From Thozetella sp. PMI_491 (taxonomy: Eukaryota; Ascomycota; Sordariomycetes; Chaetosphaeriales; Chaetosphaeriaceae): 64,000 nt of DNA. The notes beneath the pieces are model-generated. The model was not told the DNA's origin, did no database searches, and was given only the letters and a program-made list of their open reading frames with translations. The stretch lies in assembly GCA_021432635.1 (NCBI GenBank), contig MU270093.1:1-64000 (forward strand). Direction: 5' to 3'. This document shows, in pieces, positions 43,985 through 54,137 of this stretch; within the stretch, counting starts at the first letter, position 1; every line of letters begins with the position of its first letter. The translations under genes and the position numbers were made by a program.

Positions 43985-45928
43985 ATGAACGTCACGGCCG
44001 GCATGGGCGGCATGGCCTTCAATTCGGCACAGTTTCCCACTCCCGGGGGAAACCGGCAGAATAACGGCAGTGCTGGCGGTAACAACATTATCAATAACAA
44101 CCGTCTCAGGGAGAGAGAGTCCGCGTCCGCAATGGCCGGTACAGCTAGCTTCTGGGAAGAGGGCCAATGCGAGGCCAACGACTTCTTCGACCAGTTCGTC
44201 GTTCTCGACGACTCTGGCGACGTTGTCTCCCTCAATGATACGGACAACCATAGCACCGGGAGCAGCCAGCACGGCGGCACCTGCCACACCGACTCCTCAT
44301 CCGTCGAGCAGGCACATTCGATCAAGCCGGAGCCCTCCTGTTCCTTTGACTTCATGTCCATGACCACCTCCTCCACGTCCTTGGCGGTCCCCGCCACCGC
44401 CTTCCCGACCACTCCCCGCCGCTCGCTCCCCGATACGACGCAGTTCAACGCCGCAGGCACCCGCCAGACCCTGGCGCACCCGCAGGGAGGTGGGCCCATG
44501 TCGGAGTCGGAGCTCCTCAGGTTCGAGGAGCTTTCCATGCGCTCACCGCGCACTGTTCATCCTCCTGGGTCCGGCCAGGGCGCCGCTGCCGCATCCGTGC
44601 CGACCTCGCCGACGCAGACGGGCACTTCGAGGAAACAAGGCCGGTTGGAGAATATATACTCGACGATCCGCAAGGCGCCGGCCTTCTTCAGGAGAACGGC
44701 CCGGCAGGAGGCAGAGGGGGCGCAACCGATGCCAATGTCGACTGCGCAAATGGGCCCTGGCAAGAGGGAGCAGCGGCCGTACAATATGGGCATGGACAAG
44801 GGGCAGCAGATGCCGCTCTCGCCTCCCCTCACCAGTCCGATGCCAGACCTAGCTTTCATGAACGGGCTCATGGACGACCCCTTCATGGAGTCGGCCGGCA
44901 GCAGCATGCATTCCCATCATATGAAGACCGCCCACACACCGCTCAGCACCCCGCTGCTCGACGGGACGGGCGCCGCCAGCTGGTCCATGCAGAACACGCC
45001 GGCCCTCCAGCCAGGCGACGACGCTGCCCTCTGGAACTTCGTCTCCAGCGACAACAGCTGGGAGACGACGTCGAACACCAGCGCGCAGGTGGGCCTCAAC
45101 GCCAAGAGCGCAAACTACAACTTTGGCATGCACCTGCAGCAAAACTACGACCCCCACCAGCAGCAGCAGCAGCTTGCCAGCAGCGGACTCGTCATCCAGA
45201 TGCCGCAACCCCCGGCGCCCACATCGTCTCTCATCCAGGACCCGGCACACCAGCTGCAGCACGGGCTGCATCCACAGTACATGCCCCAGGCCCCGTACAC
45301 GCAGCCCTACACCGAGCACCGGCGCAAGCCCCGCGCCCCCTCATCCGGGGCGCGGCACCACGGAGCCATGACGTCGCCGCGCAAGGTACGCGAGAGCTCG
45401 CTATGCCGCTCGACATCCCCCACCCCGGCCACGCCGTCCCGCCCAGGGCGCATCCGACGTTCGACCTCGATGCAGAGCGTCGGCGTCGGCGGGGGCGCGC
45501 AAAGCGAGGCGGCGGTGCGCAAGCGGCGATCGCTGAGCCGGACGCGCCGGCGTGTGAGCGCGACCACCGAGCCGCGGACGCCCGGGCGGACCATGTCGGC
45601 GTCGTTCGGCGCCGGCAGCTTCGAGAGCGCGCTAGAGATGGAGATGGAGCTGGACGGCATGGGGCTGCCCGAGGCGGGGATCACGCTGAGCGGCAGCCCG
45701 CGCAAGAACGGAGGCGGGCAGATCGGCTTCGTAAACTTCACGCCCAACGACCACAACATCCTCATGACCGGGGTGGCGCCCAGCGGGAGCAGCAAGACCA
45801 AGGCGCGCCGCGAGAAGGAGGCGGCCGAAAAGCAACGTCGGCTGAACGAGGCCGTCGTCAAGGCTGTGCAGGCGGCGGGAGGGGACCTGCAGAAGTTGAA
45901 GGAGGAGGGCTTAGTACTAGGCGTCTAG
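43985..45928 (+). CDS. wetA: Developmental regulator WetA
   Basis: One exon encodes 647 aa from the ATG at 43985 (MNVTAGMGGMAF); an in-frame ATG at 43820 would add 55 residues of leader-like sequence. DFFDQFVVLDD near the N-terminus matches the conserved acidic segment of WetA proteins. The C-terminal hallmark is IGFVNFTPNDHNILMTGVAP followed by SGSSKTKARREKEAAEKQRR, near residues 579-618. The middle is disordered, with a Gln run, Arg/Ser-rich segments (RRSLSRTRRR) and many SP/TP sites. In Aspergillus WetA acts downstream of BrlA and AbaA to complete conidial wall maturation and spore dormancy; Sordariomycete orthologues also affect conidiation. Identification rests on the two motifs. Confidence 0.82.
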   Translation: MNVTAGMGGMAFNSAQFPTPGGNRQNNGSAGGNNIINNNRLRERESASAMAGTASFWEEGQCEANDFFDQFVVLDDSGDVVSLNDTDNHSTGSSQHGGTCHTDSSSVEQAHSIKPEPSCSFDFMSMTTSSTSLAVPATAFPTTPRRSLPDTTQFNAAGTRQTLAHPQGGGPMSESELLRFEELSMRSPRTVHPPGSGQGAAAASVPTSPTQTGTSRKQGRLENIYSTIRKAPAFFRRTARQEAEGAQPMPMSTAQMGPGKREQRPYNMGMDKGQQMPLSPPLTSPMPDLAFMNGLMDDPFMESAGSSMHSHHMKTAHTPLSTPLLDGTGAASWSMQNTPALQPGDDAALWNFVSSDNSWETTSNTSAQVGLNAKSANYNFGMHLQQNYDPHQQQQQLASSGLVIQMPQPPAPTSSLIQDPAHQLQHGLHPQYMPQAPYTQPYTEHRRKPRAPSSGARHHGAMTSPRKVRESSLCRSTSPTPATPSRPGRIRRSTSMQSVGVGGGAQSEAAVRKRRSLSRTRRRVSATTEPRTPGRTMSASFGAGSFESALEMEMELDGMGLPEAGITLSGSPRKNGGGQIGFVNFTPNDHNILMTGVAPSGSSKTKARREKEAAEKQRRLNEAVVKAVQAAGGDLQKLKEEGLVLGV

Positions 45929-46805
45929 TGGACGCATATTTCCTCTGTTCACAAACCGGTGCTGGCCGGCTGGACCTAGCTGGTGGTAAGCAGCGGCGGG
46001 GAGAGAGGGGGGGCCAGCGAAAAGAGTATGGAGAAAGAGGGGTGGAAGTGGTAATTCCTCTCGCTCTTCAGCTGCGCGATTGTACGTTTGAGTGGTGATC
46101 CTATGGGGAGTCTGGTGTACTTTAATTATGCGAGACGATACTGTTTACATGGGCATTCAGGGGGAAGACCCACCGGCTTCGCGACTAGGGCGCCGGTGGT
46201 AGAGTGGGGAGACTTCGTGCCGAAACTATCGGTGTATACCTAGGTACCTACCTTTCTCTGTTCATTCGAGTCGACGTACGTCTGTATGCGGTCCCATACT
46301 ATAAATTCATGATAAAGTCGTCGGATCAATGATCAAATGTGGTAGTGGTTGAGTGATAAAGAGAACGCGTGCAAAACACGACTCACACTACCTTAGGTAG
46401 GTACCTATCATTTATATAACCGGCTTATGGTATGGCGCTAGCCACTTAATTGCCCTATTTCGTACCTAAGGTAAGAGGGTATATAGCCTTGCCTATCATC
46501 TCGATAAGCCGATAGTGCTATTAACGTATAAAGAGGCGACCGCAGACAGAGGCTCCTCCACCCACCATAATGCATCACCACCTTACTCGGCCTGTTTCCA
46601 ATCACAAGCTGAAGAGCTATTACTTTTATGACTATTTCCAAGATATTTTCAATCTATACAGGGGATGCGGAAAGAAGTTAAAGCCTCAATACTTATCCCA
46701 GTTGACCTTGTGTTTGGATCGTGTTCTGGGCAGTGCGTACAGAGTTCGATTCACCGGTTATACATAGATTTACAGCACAGTCTAACGTAAAGAGCCGAGA
46801 GATAG
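45929..46805. other. Intergenic region between convergent genes
   Basis: These 877 bp are the 3' flanks of wetA (+) and the four-TM gene (-). The sequence is more AT-rich than the flanking exons and has repeated ACCTAAGGTA/TACCTAGGTA-like short motifs around 46240-46470. No gene is supported. Confidence 0.5.
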
Positions 46806-48116
46806 CTAAACTACGGAGCCAGGAACAATGGGTGGCGCTGTTGCCATCCTTACCATCCTTCCCAAAAGCGTCTTCTCTCCCGATCGGCCCATTTGCCGCT
46901 CATATCGCCGCTTCATCTTTCCAAGTAGCCAATTGTTGTACACTAAAAACAGTCCGCTCGCCAGAAGGAGCATTGTTAACTCAGTCCCAACGGCTGCCTT
47001 GGCGCTAAAATTCCAGTCGCCACGCTGCTGCCCGTAGACGCTGGCCAGCGTACTCAGCAGGCCAACTAGCGCGTTGAGAATGCCCGGCATGTAAAGCCGG
47101 TTGAGCAGCCAGATATAATTCTTGTGCCAGCGAATAGACAGCCAAGTCATGCCCGCAATCCCTGTAAAGACACAGACCGCGGCGAGAACAAGAAGGGGCA
47201 CGCTCGTTACCGAGTTTAGCGCCGCCGTGGCAGAAGTGCTGCTCCGTATGGTATCGGCATTTCCAAGACTGGTAAACGTCGCGGGCAGTGTGATGAAGCC
47301 GGCTAGCACTAGCCAACCGAAGAACGCCGCGAGTATGTTGTGAAACCTCGGAATTGTGTCCAGAGAGAGCAGCATATCCATATAGGGCGTTCGTGGGTGA
47401 TATCTAGACGATGAGAGAGGAGCAGAGGGTGCTGATGGAGGCGGAGGAAGCGGCGGTGGCGGCGCAGGTGGCGACCTAGGAACGGTGAAGTCACGCCTTC
47501 CCTCCCGAGAGGGAGCTCTCAGGGGTTCGGTTGATGATGAAGAGCTGAGGAGCCTGGAATGAGCTCGGGAGGAGCCCGACGATACACTCGAGGGATCCGA
47601 ATTCTGTCTGGATATAGTGGCTGAGTGAGGGGTCGGCTGGGGATAGGCTAAGGTGGTCACGCTCGGTTTTCGTACGGGAGCAATGTTGTACGTTACGTCG
47701 AGCGGATACGGCGCACTTAGCCTGCCCTTCATGACGGGAAATATCACCAAGGGTGGATTCTGTGATGGAGTGCGCGGACGGCGTCGCGAGTCCACTGGAG
47801 GGTGAGAAGTGTCACTTCCCTGGTTCGATTGCTGAGGGCCTTTTCGTGTGGGGGGGCGTGATGTCGAACTGGGTTCTCCCGGTTTGGCCTGGAGTTGAAG
47901 GGGACGCCATTGTGGTCCTGGGGGCGGTGGTAGGTCCTTGTTGGTTTGATGTTGTGTTGGCAGCGTCGAACTGCGGACTGGAGCCTTCGGGTCGTAGACA
48001 GCAGGCTTCAAGATGAGCTGTCGAGACATGGGGTTGTCATCCGTGAAAGCCCGGACGGGAGGTCCTGGTTGATAAACCTTTGGGGCGAGAAGGGTCGGGA
48101 TTTTCGAATGGTCCAT
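46806..48116 (-). CDS. Membrane protein with proline-rich cytosolic N-terminus and four C-terminal TM segments
   Basis: A single exon encodes 436 aa starting at the ATG 48116. The first about 250 residues are Pro/Ser/Arg-rich, with short recurring KxxxPxxPVR-like elements (KVYQPGPPVRAF, VYDPKAPVRSS) and a proline run (APPPPLPPPP). Four hydrophobic segments follow in the last 180 residues: one starting near ILAAFFGWLVLAG, one with VPLLVLAAVCVFTGIAG, one around MPGILNALVGLLSTLASVYG and one with MLLLASGLFLVYNNWLLG, ending in a basic tail (KMKRRYERQMGR). This shape occurs in conserved but uncharacterised ascomycete membrane proteins. The function is unknown. Confidence 0.75.
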   Translation of the reverse strand: MDHSKIPTLLAPKVYQPGPPVRAFTDDNPMSRQLILKPAVYDPKAPVRSSTLPTQHQTNKDLPPPPGPQWRPLQLQAKPGEPSSTSRPPTRKGPQQSNQGSDTSHPPVDSRRRPRTPSQNPPLVIFPVMKGRLSAPYPLDVTYNIAPVRKPSVTTLAYPQPTPHSATISRQNSDPSSVSSGSSRAHSRLLSSSSSTEPLRAPSREGRRDFTVPRSPPAPPPPLPPPPSAPSAPLSSSRYHPRTPYMDMLLSLDTIPRFHNILAAFFGWLVLAGFITLPATFTSLGNADTIRSSTSATAALNSVTSVPLLVLAAVCVFTGIAGMTWLSIRWHKNYIWLLNRLYMPGILNALVGLLSTLASVYGQQRGDWNFSAKAAVGTELTMLLLASGLFLVYNNWLLGKMKRRYERQMGRSGEKTLLGRMVRMATAPPIVPGSVV

Positions 48117-49425
48117 GGTTGCAGCGGCTTTCCTGTGTGTGCTTCTTGTTCCAAATTACTATAAATGGAGGCACCATATGATCTACTACTATAAACAGAA
48201 AACGAGGAAGAAGCCCGGGCGGCCACCCTCATCTTAAGGACTTCGTTAGGGCACCAATATGCCATTCTCAAGCTGGAGCTGAGAACGGGGTGCCGAAACA
48301 TCTAGGAGGTTTGGGTTTAGCTCGCCGTCCGCATCGAAGTGAGGGTATGCGGCCCGGCTAGCAACAGGAAGATGCAGACCCCTAGACCGGGCGAAGGTTT
48401 GGGATCTAGTGGAGGGTATGAGTATTGGAAGCTGAATACAGAACAGCCCTGCGAGCTGCGCTAACCGTGTTTGCCGTGTTTGCCATGTCTGCCACTACCT
48501 AGTAGGAAGAGCCATAATGCCAAGTTCCGTGGAAGGCCAACCAGTGAAGCTTTTCGCTGGGCTGCGTCGTATAGCGTGTTGAGCTTCACGGGACTGTGCC
48601 GCTAGTCGGCCTTGAAACGACCTTCCCCCCGGTGCCTGGAGGCGGCACACACCGTCCTGCCACTCTTGCACACGGAGGATTCTACACGAGCTCATCTTAG
48701 ACTTAAGCCCGGGAGGCGTCAGTCAGGACCTATTGAAACAAGCAGCCGCGTCCTCGTAAGGCACTAACATCTCGTAGCGAGATCGACGCCACATAATGTT
48801 ACGGTTATAGCGAGAGTGTTTACGTCAAGAGGCGGCGCCAACTTCATCACCCGCTTGGAAGGCGCAGACTAACGCCTCAGGAGTGCAAAATGTTTGAACT
48901 TGAACGTTTGAAGACATAGTTCAAAACAGAGGGAGGGAGCAAGCGCGGGACATGGAGAGAGTCTCCCGCCCCTTTCCTCCTTCCCCGTCTCTCCCTCAGT
49001 GCGATATGCATTACAGCAACGGGCCGGGAAAGCGCGATGTTCGGTCGCGCCTTCCGACAGGGACCCAAATGTTGCTGGCTTCTGCCCTCAACGAACGACA
49101 GCCAAGGGGTCGGGTAGGCCATGGCAATGAATAACAAGGGCGGGGAATAACACTGGGCCGTTTTTTTTAGCGGGGAAGTTGGAGTTTTCAGCCAATGAGA
49201 CCCCAGAAAACGCCAGAAAAGCACGGGCGTCGGCAAAGTGTGTTGGCAGGCGCCATTGGCCTAAACTTTTTTGGGCCCCAAATCGAACCGCAAAAGTTAT
49301 GGATCCATTCAACTTCTCGTTGCGATTCACCCATTGCCCGCGCGTTCGACCGACCAGCCTTCGCCCGCCTCCTCAGGCAAGCCTGACATCCTTTCGGCGA
49401 AGGAGCTGTTATTAGGCGAACAGCG
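48117..49425. other. Intergenic region between divergent genes, leader of fhl1
   Basis: These 1.3 kb are upstream of both the four-TM gene (-) and fhl1 (+). No protein gene is supported. An upstream ORF directly before fhl1 is listed separately. Confidence 0.5.
49299..49415 (+). other. Possible 38-codon upstream ORF of fhl1
   Basis: ATG at 49299 (TTATGG context) opens a 38-codon frame ending at TAG, 10 nt before the fhl1 start at 49426. It would matter only if transcription starts before 49299. Purely positional inference. Confidence 0.3.
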
Positions 49426-52400
49426 ATGACTTCGTCCCCCCCTGACGATGGCCCCAGCGGCCAGCGGGTGCCGTCGCATTCACTGACGCCCCCTCCCATG
49501 TCACCGCTCACCCCGGCGAACAACGAGCTCAACGACGACTTAGCGAACCAAACTTTGCAGCTGGCCGAACAAAGCAATCGCGCAGCTTCCGGCCGGCTAG
49601 GTGAGCCCTCGCTCGGGACCCTGCCCATCACCGAGAACAACCTCACCACGCCCACCCACGGCGGCAACGGAATGGGAGCCTCTCTCCGCGCCGGTGCTGC
49701 AGGCTTGCACGCGCCTTTCGGCAACGCCACCATGGATCTCTACGACCAGCGGCCTATACAGACCCCAATGACGCCTCAGAACTTGATGATGGCGCTCGCT
49801 CGCATCTCAGCCAGCCAGATGGCTCTGCCCCCGACCGTCGCCCCGGCGCAAGTCTCCATGTCCCCCGCCTTGCACCAGCCGGGCGACTCGCTCCTGCACG
49901 GCAACGGCCATGTGCACGGCATCCCCGCCATCGACAACCCGCTGGAATCGTTCGCCAGGATCGAGTTCGCCGACAGCGTCTTTCAGATGACCACATATTC
50001 GGTCATCATCGGGCGCGACCAGCGGGCACTGGAGCAGGCGCGTCGAGACGAGCGCCGAACCGAACAATACCAGAGAAGAGTGGAGGAAAATGCCGCCCAA
50101 GGGCTGCCGCCGCCATCGCCACCCTCCCAGGACCGGGGAAAGTTCAGCAAATCCTACGTCAGCGAGGAGGGTGGCATGCTGGGTCCCGAGTCCGACGGGG
50201 ACGACCCGCGTCCCGCCAAGCGGAGGAAAACGAGCGGCGCAGGATCTGCGTCCGGAACCTCGCAGCACGAAATCCCCATGGACGAACCAATTGCCCCGGA
50301 AGTTGGAGACAAGAACCTCATCTCTAACCGACAATACGTCTCCCATACCCCCGGCGCCGCCGCCGTCGATCTCGCGTCTCTCCGCCCCTCGCCCCATCAT
50401 GTCTCCTTCATCGGGATCCACTCCCCGGGTCCCAATATTGCCAGCCGGACCAAGGCGATTTCACGAGAACACATGAAGATCAATTTCAACCCCGACAAGG
50501 GCGTCTTCGAGGCCATCCCACTTCACAAAAATGGCTTCTTCTGCGAGGATGTGCACTACAAGGACACCAATGTGATCCTCCGCAGCGGAGACCGACTGCA
50601 GGTCAAGGATGTCGAGTTTGTCTTTGTTATCAACGGCGTTCCTCGTCGGAAGACGGGCGCCGAGGACTATCTCGACGAAGAGGAAGCCCCCCAGAGGCGG
50701 TACTCAGAAGGCGGGAAGGAGATGAGCTTCGAGTTTGAGAGCTCTCACGCCGGGGAGATCCTGAGCAGCCCCAGCGCAGAAGCCCAAGAGGACTCTGAGA
50801 TGCGTGCCGACAAGGATGATAGCGGCAGCGAGCTTTCGGAACCCGGCGAGGACATGGACGGAGACATGGAGAATGACGTGATGGAGACGATCGAGGGCGA
50901 CGGGGACGAAGATGGGCCCATCAAAAACGAGCCGGAGCAAGAGACCCATTACGACCTCCCTCCTATGCCTCCAAAGAAACGCGGCCCGGGCAGACCGCCA
51001 AAGAACGGTATCATGTCGAAGCGAGAAGAGAGATTGCGCAAGAAGATGGCGCTGGAGGCGGCAAAAAAGAACATGCCTCCACCTCCTCTAGGAGAACCGC
51101 CGGTCAAGAGAAAGGTCGGCCGGCCGCGGAAGCATCCGCTCCCAGAGAATGCAGGCGATAAGCCCGAGAAGCGGAAGTACAAGCCTCGAAAACCCAAGAA
51201 TGAGGACGGAGAGGAAGGCTCCGGCGCCGAGAAGACCGTCAAGGAAAAGCGGCGCGAGAAGCCCAAGACGCCTCCGTTGGAGCTGAGGAGAGAAGACTAC
51301 AGCGAGGATCAGCTGCAGAAGCCCAACAAGAACTACGGTGTTCTCATTGATGAAGTCCTGTCTGCCGCGCCAGACGGTCTCACTCTGAAGCAAATCTACA
51401 AGCGCATCCAGATGAAGTACCCCTTCTACTACTTCACCGTAGACACCAAGGGATGGGAGAGCAGCGTTCGTCACAACCTGATCGGAAACGACGCCTTCAA
51501 AAAGAACGAAGAAACCCACCTCTGGAGCCGCGTTCCTGGCATCGACATTGACGCTGGCAAAAAGCGCAAGGCGCAGTCCCCGGACCATTCGGCCGCCTTG
51601 CATCATGGCTATGGTGCGCACCACCCACATCATCAGAGTCACATGGGCCATGCCATGTATCAAGGAGCTCATGCTCCTGCACCGGGATATCCCGCCGCCG
51701 CCGGGCAGCATGCCGCGTATCCGCAGCATAATCTCAGTCAAGCGCACGCAGGTCATGCTCAGCAGAATTTTGCACCCCAGGGCGCTGGGCCGCACAGCCA
51801 GCAGCCATCACCCAGGCCGCCGGCGTATCCAGTACAGCCCCAGGCTGGCCCGGCGGTGGGGCAAACAGCCGCGCAGGCCCCGACGCAGAACCCTGCTACT
51901 CCTGGACCGGCGCCTGGGTACGGCGCTCCGGCGGCGGCCCGACCCGCCCAAGCAGGAGCCCAGCCTGGCGCGTACTCATCGCCATACGCGAAGCAGCCAC
52001 CGCAAGCAGTGCCGCCTGCCAGACCTTCTCCTCATGCTCTGCCGGCGCAGCCCGGCCAAGCTCAGATACCGGCGACCTTGCCGAACGGCCTCCCGCGTGT
52101 GGCCACGCCGTCTTCACAAACGAGCCCGATGCCGCTTGCACCTCAACCCGCAGGGGCACCAAGGGTAGCCTCGGCTGCTCCGAGCAACGGGAATGCCGCT
52201 CCTGCGCTCAGGCCGCCCATCCCCCCCGAGCATGTCAAGCATATCATCAGCTTCAAGAAGCTGGTCACGGAGCAGCTGGCAAGCCGCACGAATTCTCCCT
52301 CGGCCCCGCTAGCCATTGCTATGTCAGTAATCAACCGGGGCCTGGACCTGACGACACAGAGCGTGGTGGAGCAAGAACATCAAAATCTGGAGAAAATTGT

Positions 52401-52713
52401 CCTGGGTGTATTCGACACTACTCGTAAGAACCAGAACCTTCGGATCGAACCGGGGCTTTTGAAGGTCCTCACCGATTTTAAGGGTCAGTGGACGAAAACG
52501 TTAAGCGGGAAGCTCGGCCAGCCCAAGACGGAAGCCCTGCTACTCTCGACTATCGACCGTGTCTTAGGTATCTCGGACGTCAGCACCATGCGTGGCAGTG
52601 AGGCTGAGATGAAAGAATACGAAGGTGCCGAGACGATGCTCATGAACCCTCTGCGAAAGGCAATTTTGGACCATCAGCAGCGCGCGGCGACAGCAGCGCC
52701 GGCCGGTGCTTGA
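49426..52713 (+). CDS. fhl1: Fhl1-type forkhead/FHA transcription regulator
   Basis: One exon encodes 1095 aa. An FHA domain is split: the first strand, YSVIIGRDQ near 188, is separated by about 120 residues of charged, disordered sequence with an NLS (PAKRRK) from the rest (SREHMKINF, KNGFFCEDV, RSGDRLQVKDVEFVF, about 325-408). Two AT-hook-like motifs follow (KKRGPGRPPK near 516, KRKVGRPRKHP near 562). The forkhead domain is at about 631-710: KPNKNYGVLIDEVL, then LTLKQIYKRI, then KGWESSVRHNLIGNDAFKK. The Gln/Pro/Ala-rich region (about 725-920) is low complexity. A conserved-looking helical block, HVKHIISFKKLV onward, ends the protein. In yeast, Fhl1 with Ifh1 controls ribosomal protein genes. 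The FHA plus forkhead combination is diagnostic. Confidence 0.92.
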   Translation: MTSSPPDDGPSGQRVPSHSLTPPPMSPLTPANNELNDDLANQTLQLAEQSNRAASGRLGEPSLGTLPITENNLTTPTHGGNGMGASLRAGAAGLHAPFGNATMDLYDQRPIQTPMTPQNLMMALARISASQMALPPTVAPAQVSMSPALHQPGDSLLHGNGHVHGIPAIDNPLESFARIEFADSVFQMTTYSVIIGRDQRALEQARRDERRTEQYQRRVEENAAQGLPPPSPPSQDRGKFSKSYVSEEGGMLGPESDGDDPRPAKRRKTSGAGSASGTSQHEIPMDEPIAPEVGDKNLISNRQYVSHTPGAAAVDLASLRPSPHHVSFIGIHSPGPNIASRTKAISREHMKINFNPDKGVFEAIPLHKNGFFCEDVHYKDTNVILRSGDRLQVKDVEFVFVINGVPRRKTGAEDYLDEEEAPQRRYSEGGKEMSFEFESSHAGEILSSPSAEAQEDSEMRADKDDSGSELSEPGEDMDGDMENDVMETIEGDGDEDGPIKNEPEQETHYDLPPMPPKKRGPGRPPKNGIMSKREERLRKKMALEAAKKNMPPPPLGEPPVKRKVGRPRKHPLPENAGDKPEKRKYKPRKPKNEDGEEGSGAEKTVKEKRREKPKTPPLELRREDYSEDQLQKPNKNYGVLIDEVLSAAPDGLTLKQIYKRIQMKYPFYYFTVDTKGWESSVRHNLIGNDAFKKNEETHLWSRVPGIDIDAGKKRKAQSPDHSAALHHGYGAHHPHHQSHMGHAMYQGAHAPAPGYPAAAGQHAAYPQHNLSQAHAGHAQQNFAPQGAGPHSQQPSPRPPAYPVQPQAGPAVGQTAAQAPTQNPATPGPAPGYGAPAAARPAQAGAQPGAYSSPYAKQPPQAVPPARPSPHALPAQPGQAQIPATLPNGLPRVATPSSQTSPMPLAPQPAGAPRVASAAPSNGNAAPALRPPIPPEHVKHIISFKKLVTEQLASRTNSPSAPLAIAMSVINRGLDLTTQSVVEQEHQNLEKIVLGVFDTTRKNQNLRIEPGLLKVLTDFKGQWTKTLSGKLGQPKTEALLLSTIDRVLGISDVSTMRGSEAEMKEYEGAETMLMNPLRKAILDHQQRAATAAPAGA

Positions 52714-54137
52714 GTTAACCACCCGTGCCTCACATGCAGAGGCTACTTGTCCCTGCGCCGAGAATTTCGCAGAGGAGGGAACGTCCCAATGGATGGCAAT
52801 TGGCAACCTGGATTGGTTGGACCCAGGGTGAGCATCACGGCAGCGCTCTACTAGGTATATTATTTCTAGGCGTTATAGTGTGCAGCGAGGTGCTCGCCCG
52901 ATCTTGGGCGTGCTTCTTACAATGGACCGCTCTAGGTTAGCTCCACAAGTGAGCAGATGGTATGCCATAATGGCCTTAATACCTACCATGTATGGCTTTC
53001 AGTAGCTATGACCACCTCACAGTAGAATGCGAGAAGTGATCATAAAAATAAATGGATCAAGATTCACGTGCCCGCCGATCGCCTCCTGTCAAACCCGCTT
53101 GCCTGCGAGGCGGGTGCGAGCTCGTCTATGGCACGGCATTGAAGGGGCGCGCGGAACAGCGTGCCGTCCGCATCCAACAAAGCAGGGGTAGTGAGCCGCA
53201 TCTGCATATTTGGCTCAATGAAGAGAGGCGTGGCCAATCCCAACATCGTCTCAGTCCGTGTCGCCTAGCCGTCTTGGCGATCTTGAGTTATACCTCTGAG
53301 CTCGGTGCGCGTGGCTGTACTCTGTGCTTGTCAACTCCCGCACTCTCTCAGGCTATCAGCCAGCTCAAAGCTTGCCACCTCCCGGGGGCGGAGTCTCATT
53401 GCCCATCGATTCAAGTCTGCACAGCCAGGCTCTGCCTTGATTCCGAGGTATCAATGTAAGAGGATGGGCTTCATGGCAAAACATCAGAGCAGCACAAAGA
53501 AGCTGGCATCCTTGCCAAGCCGCCTACAACTCGCTGCAAGCACTACTTTCTCGCTCTGGCTGAGTCTAATCCCAATTATCATTTCCAGTCTATATTGCTT
53601 ACTTTGTACGGAGGATGAAGCTAGCCCGAGATAGCAATGACTGTGCGGGAAATGGGCGGATAAGCCCTCAACAAGCAGCTGGCCGGGCGGTTTCTCCAGG
53701 ACGGTTGGCATGAGGAGACCTATCTTGCTAGCACGAGCTTTCAAGCTCTGTCATTTTTTTAGTTTGGACTCAGTATCTCTATTGGATTCAACTATCCCCT
53801 CGATTTCTTCCTTTTCCCGGCGTCTGTGGCTGTAAGAGATCTTCTTTTTCCCAAGCCGCCGGGTCGATCTTGTCGCACCAAGTCCAGCGAAAGCTTCATG
53901 CGGCGCTCTCTTTTCCGGAAAAGTAGCAACATTCCTAAAATTATTGTATCGTACTTCTAGCCTTATCTTCCCAGAGAGCCTGGCGCAGAGGGCAAACTGG
54001 GTCTTCAATAATTTGCTTGTCTGGGCTTGACAGAGTCCTGGTCCTGTCATCGTGACGAGGTTGACAGCAGCTTGCTGCACGCCCATCTGGCCTCTTAATG
54101 CGAACCAACTAGCCACCTACCGGGCAAGTTGTGAAGA
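52714..54137. other. 1.4 kb intergenic region
   Basis: The 3' flank of fhl1 and upstream region of the next plus-strand gene. Frames up to 135 aa lack motifs. Nothing else was recognised. Confidence 0.5.
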
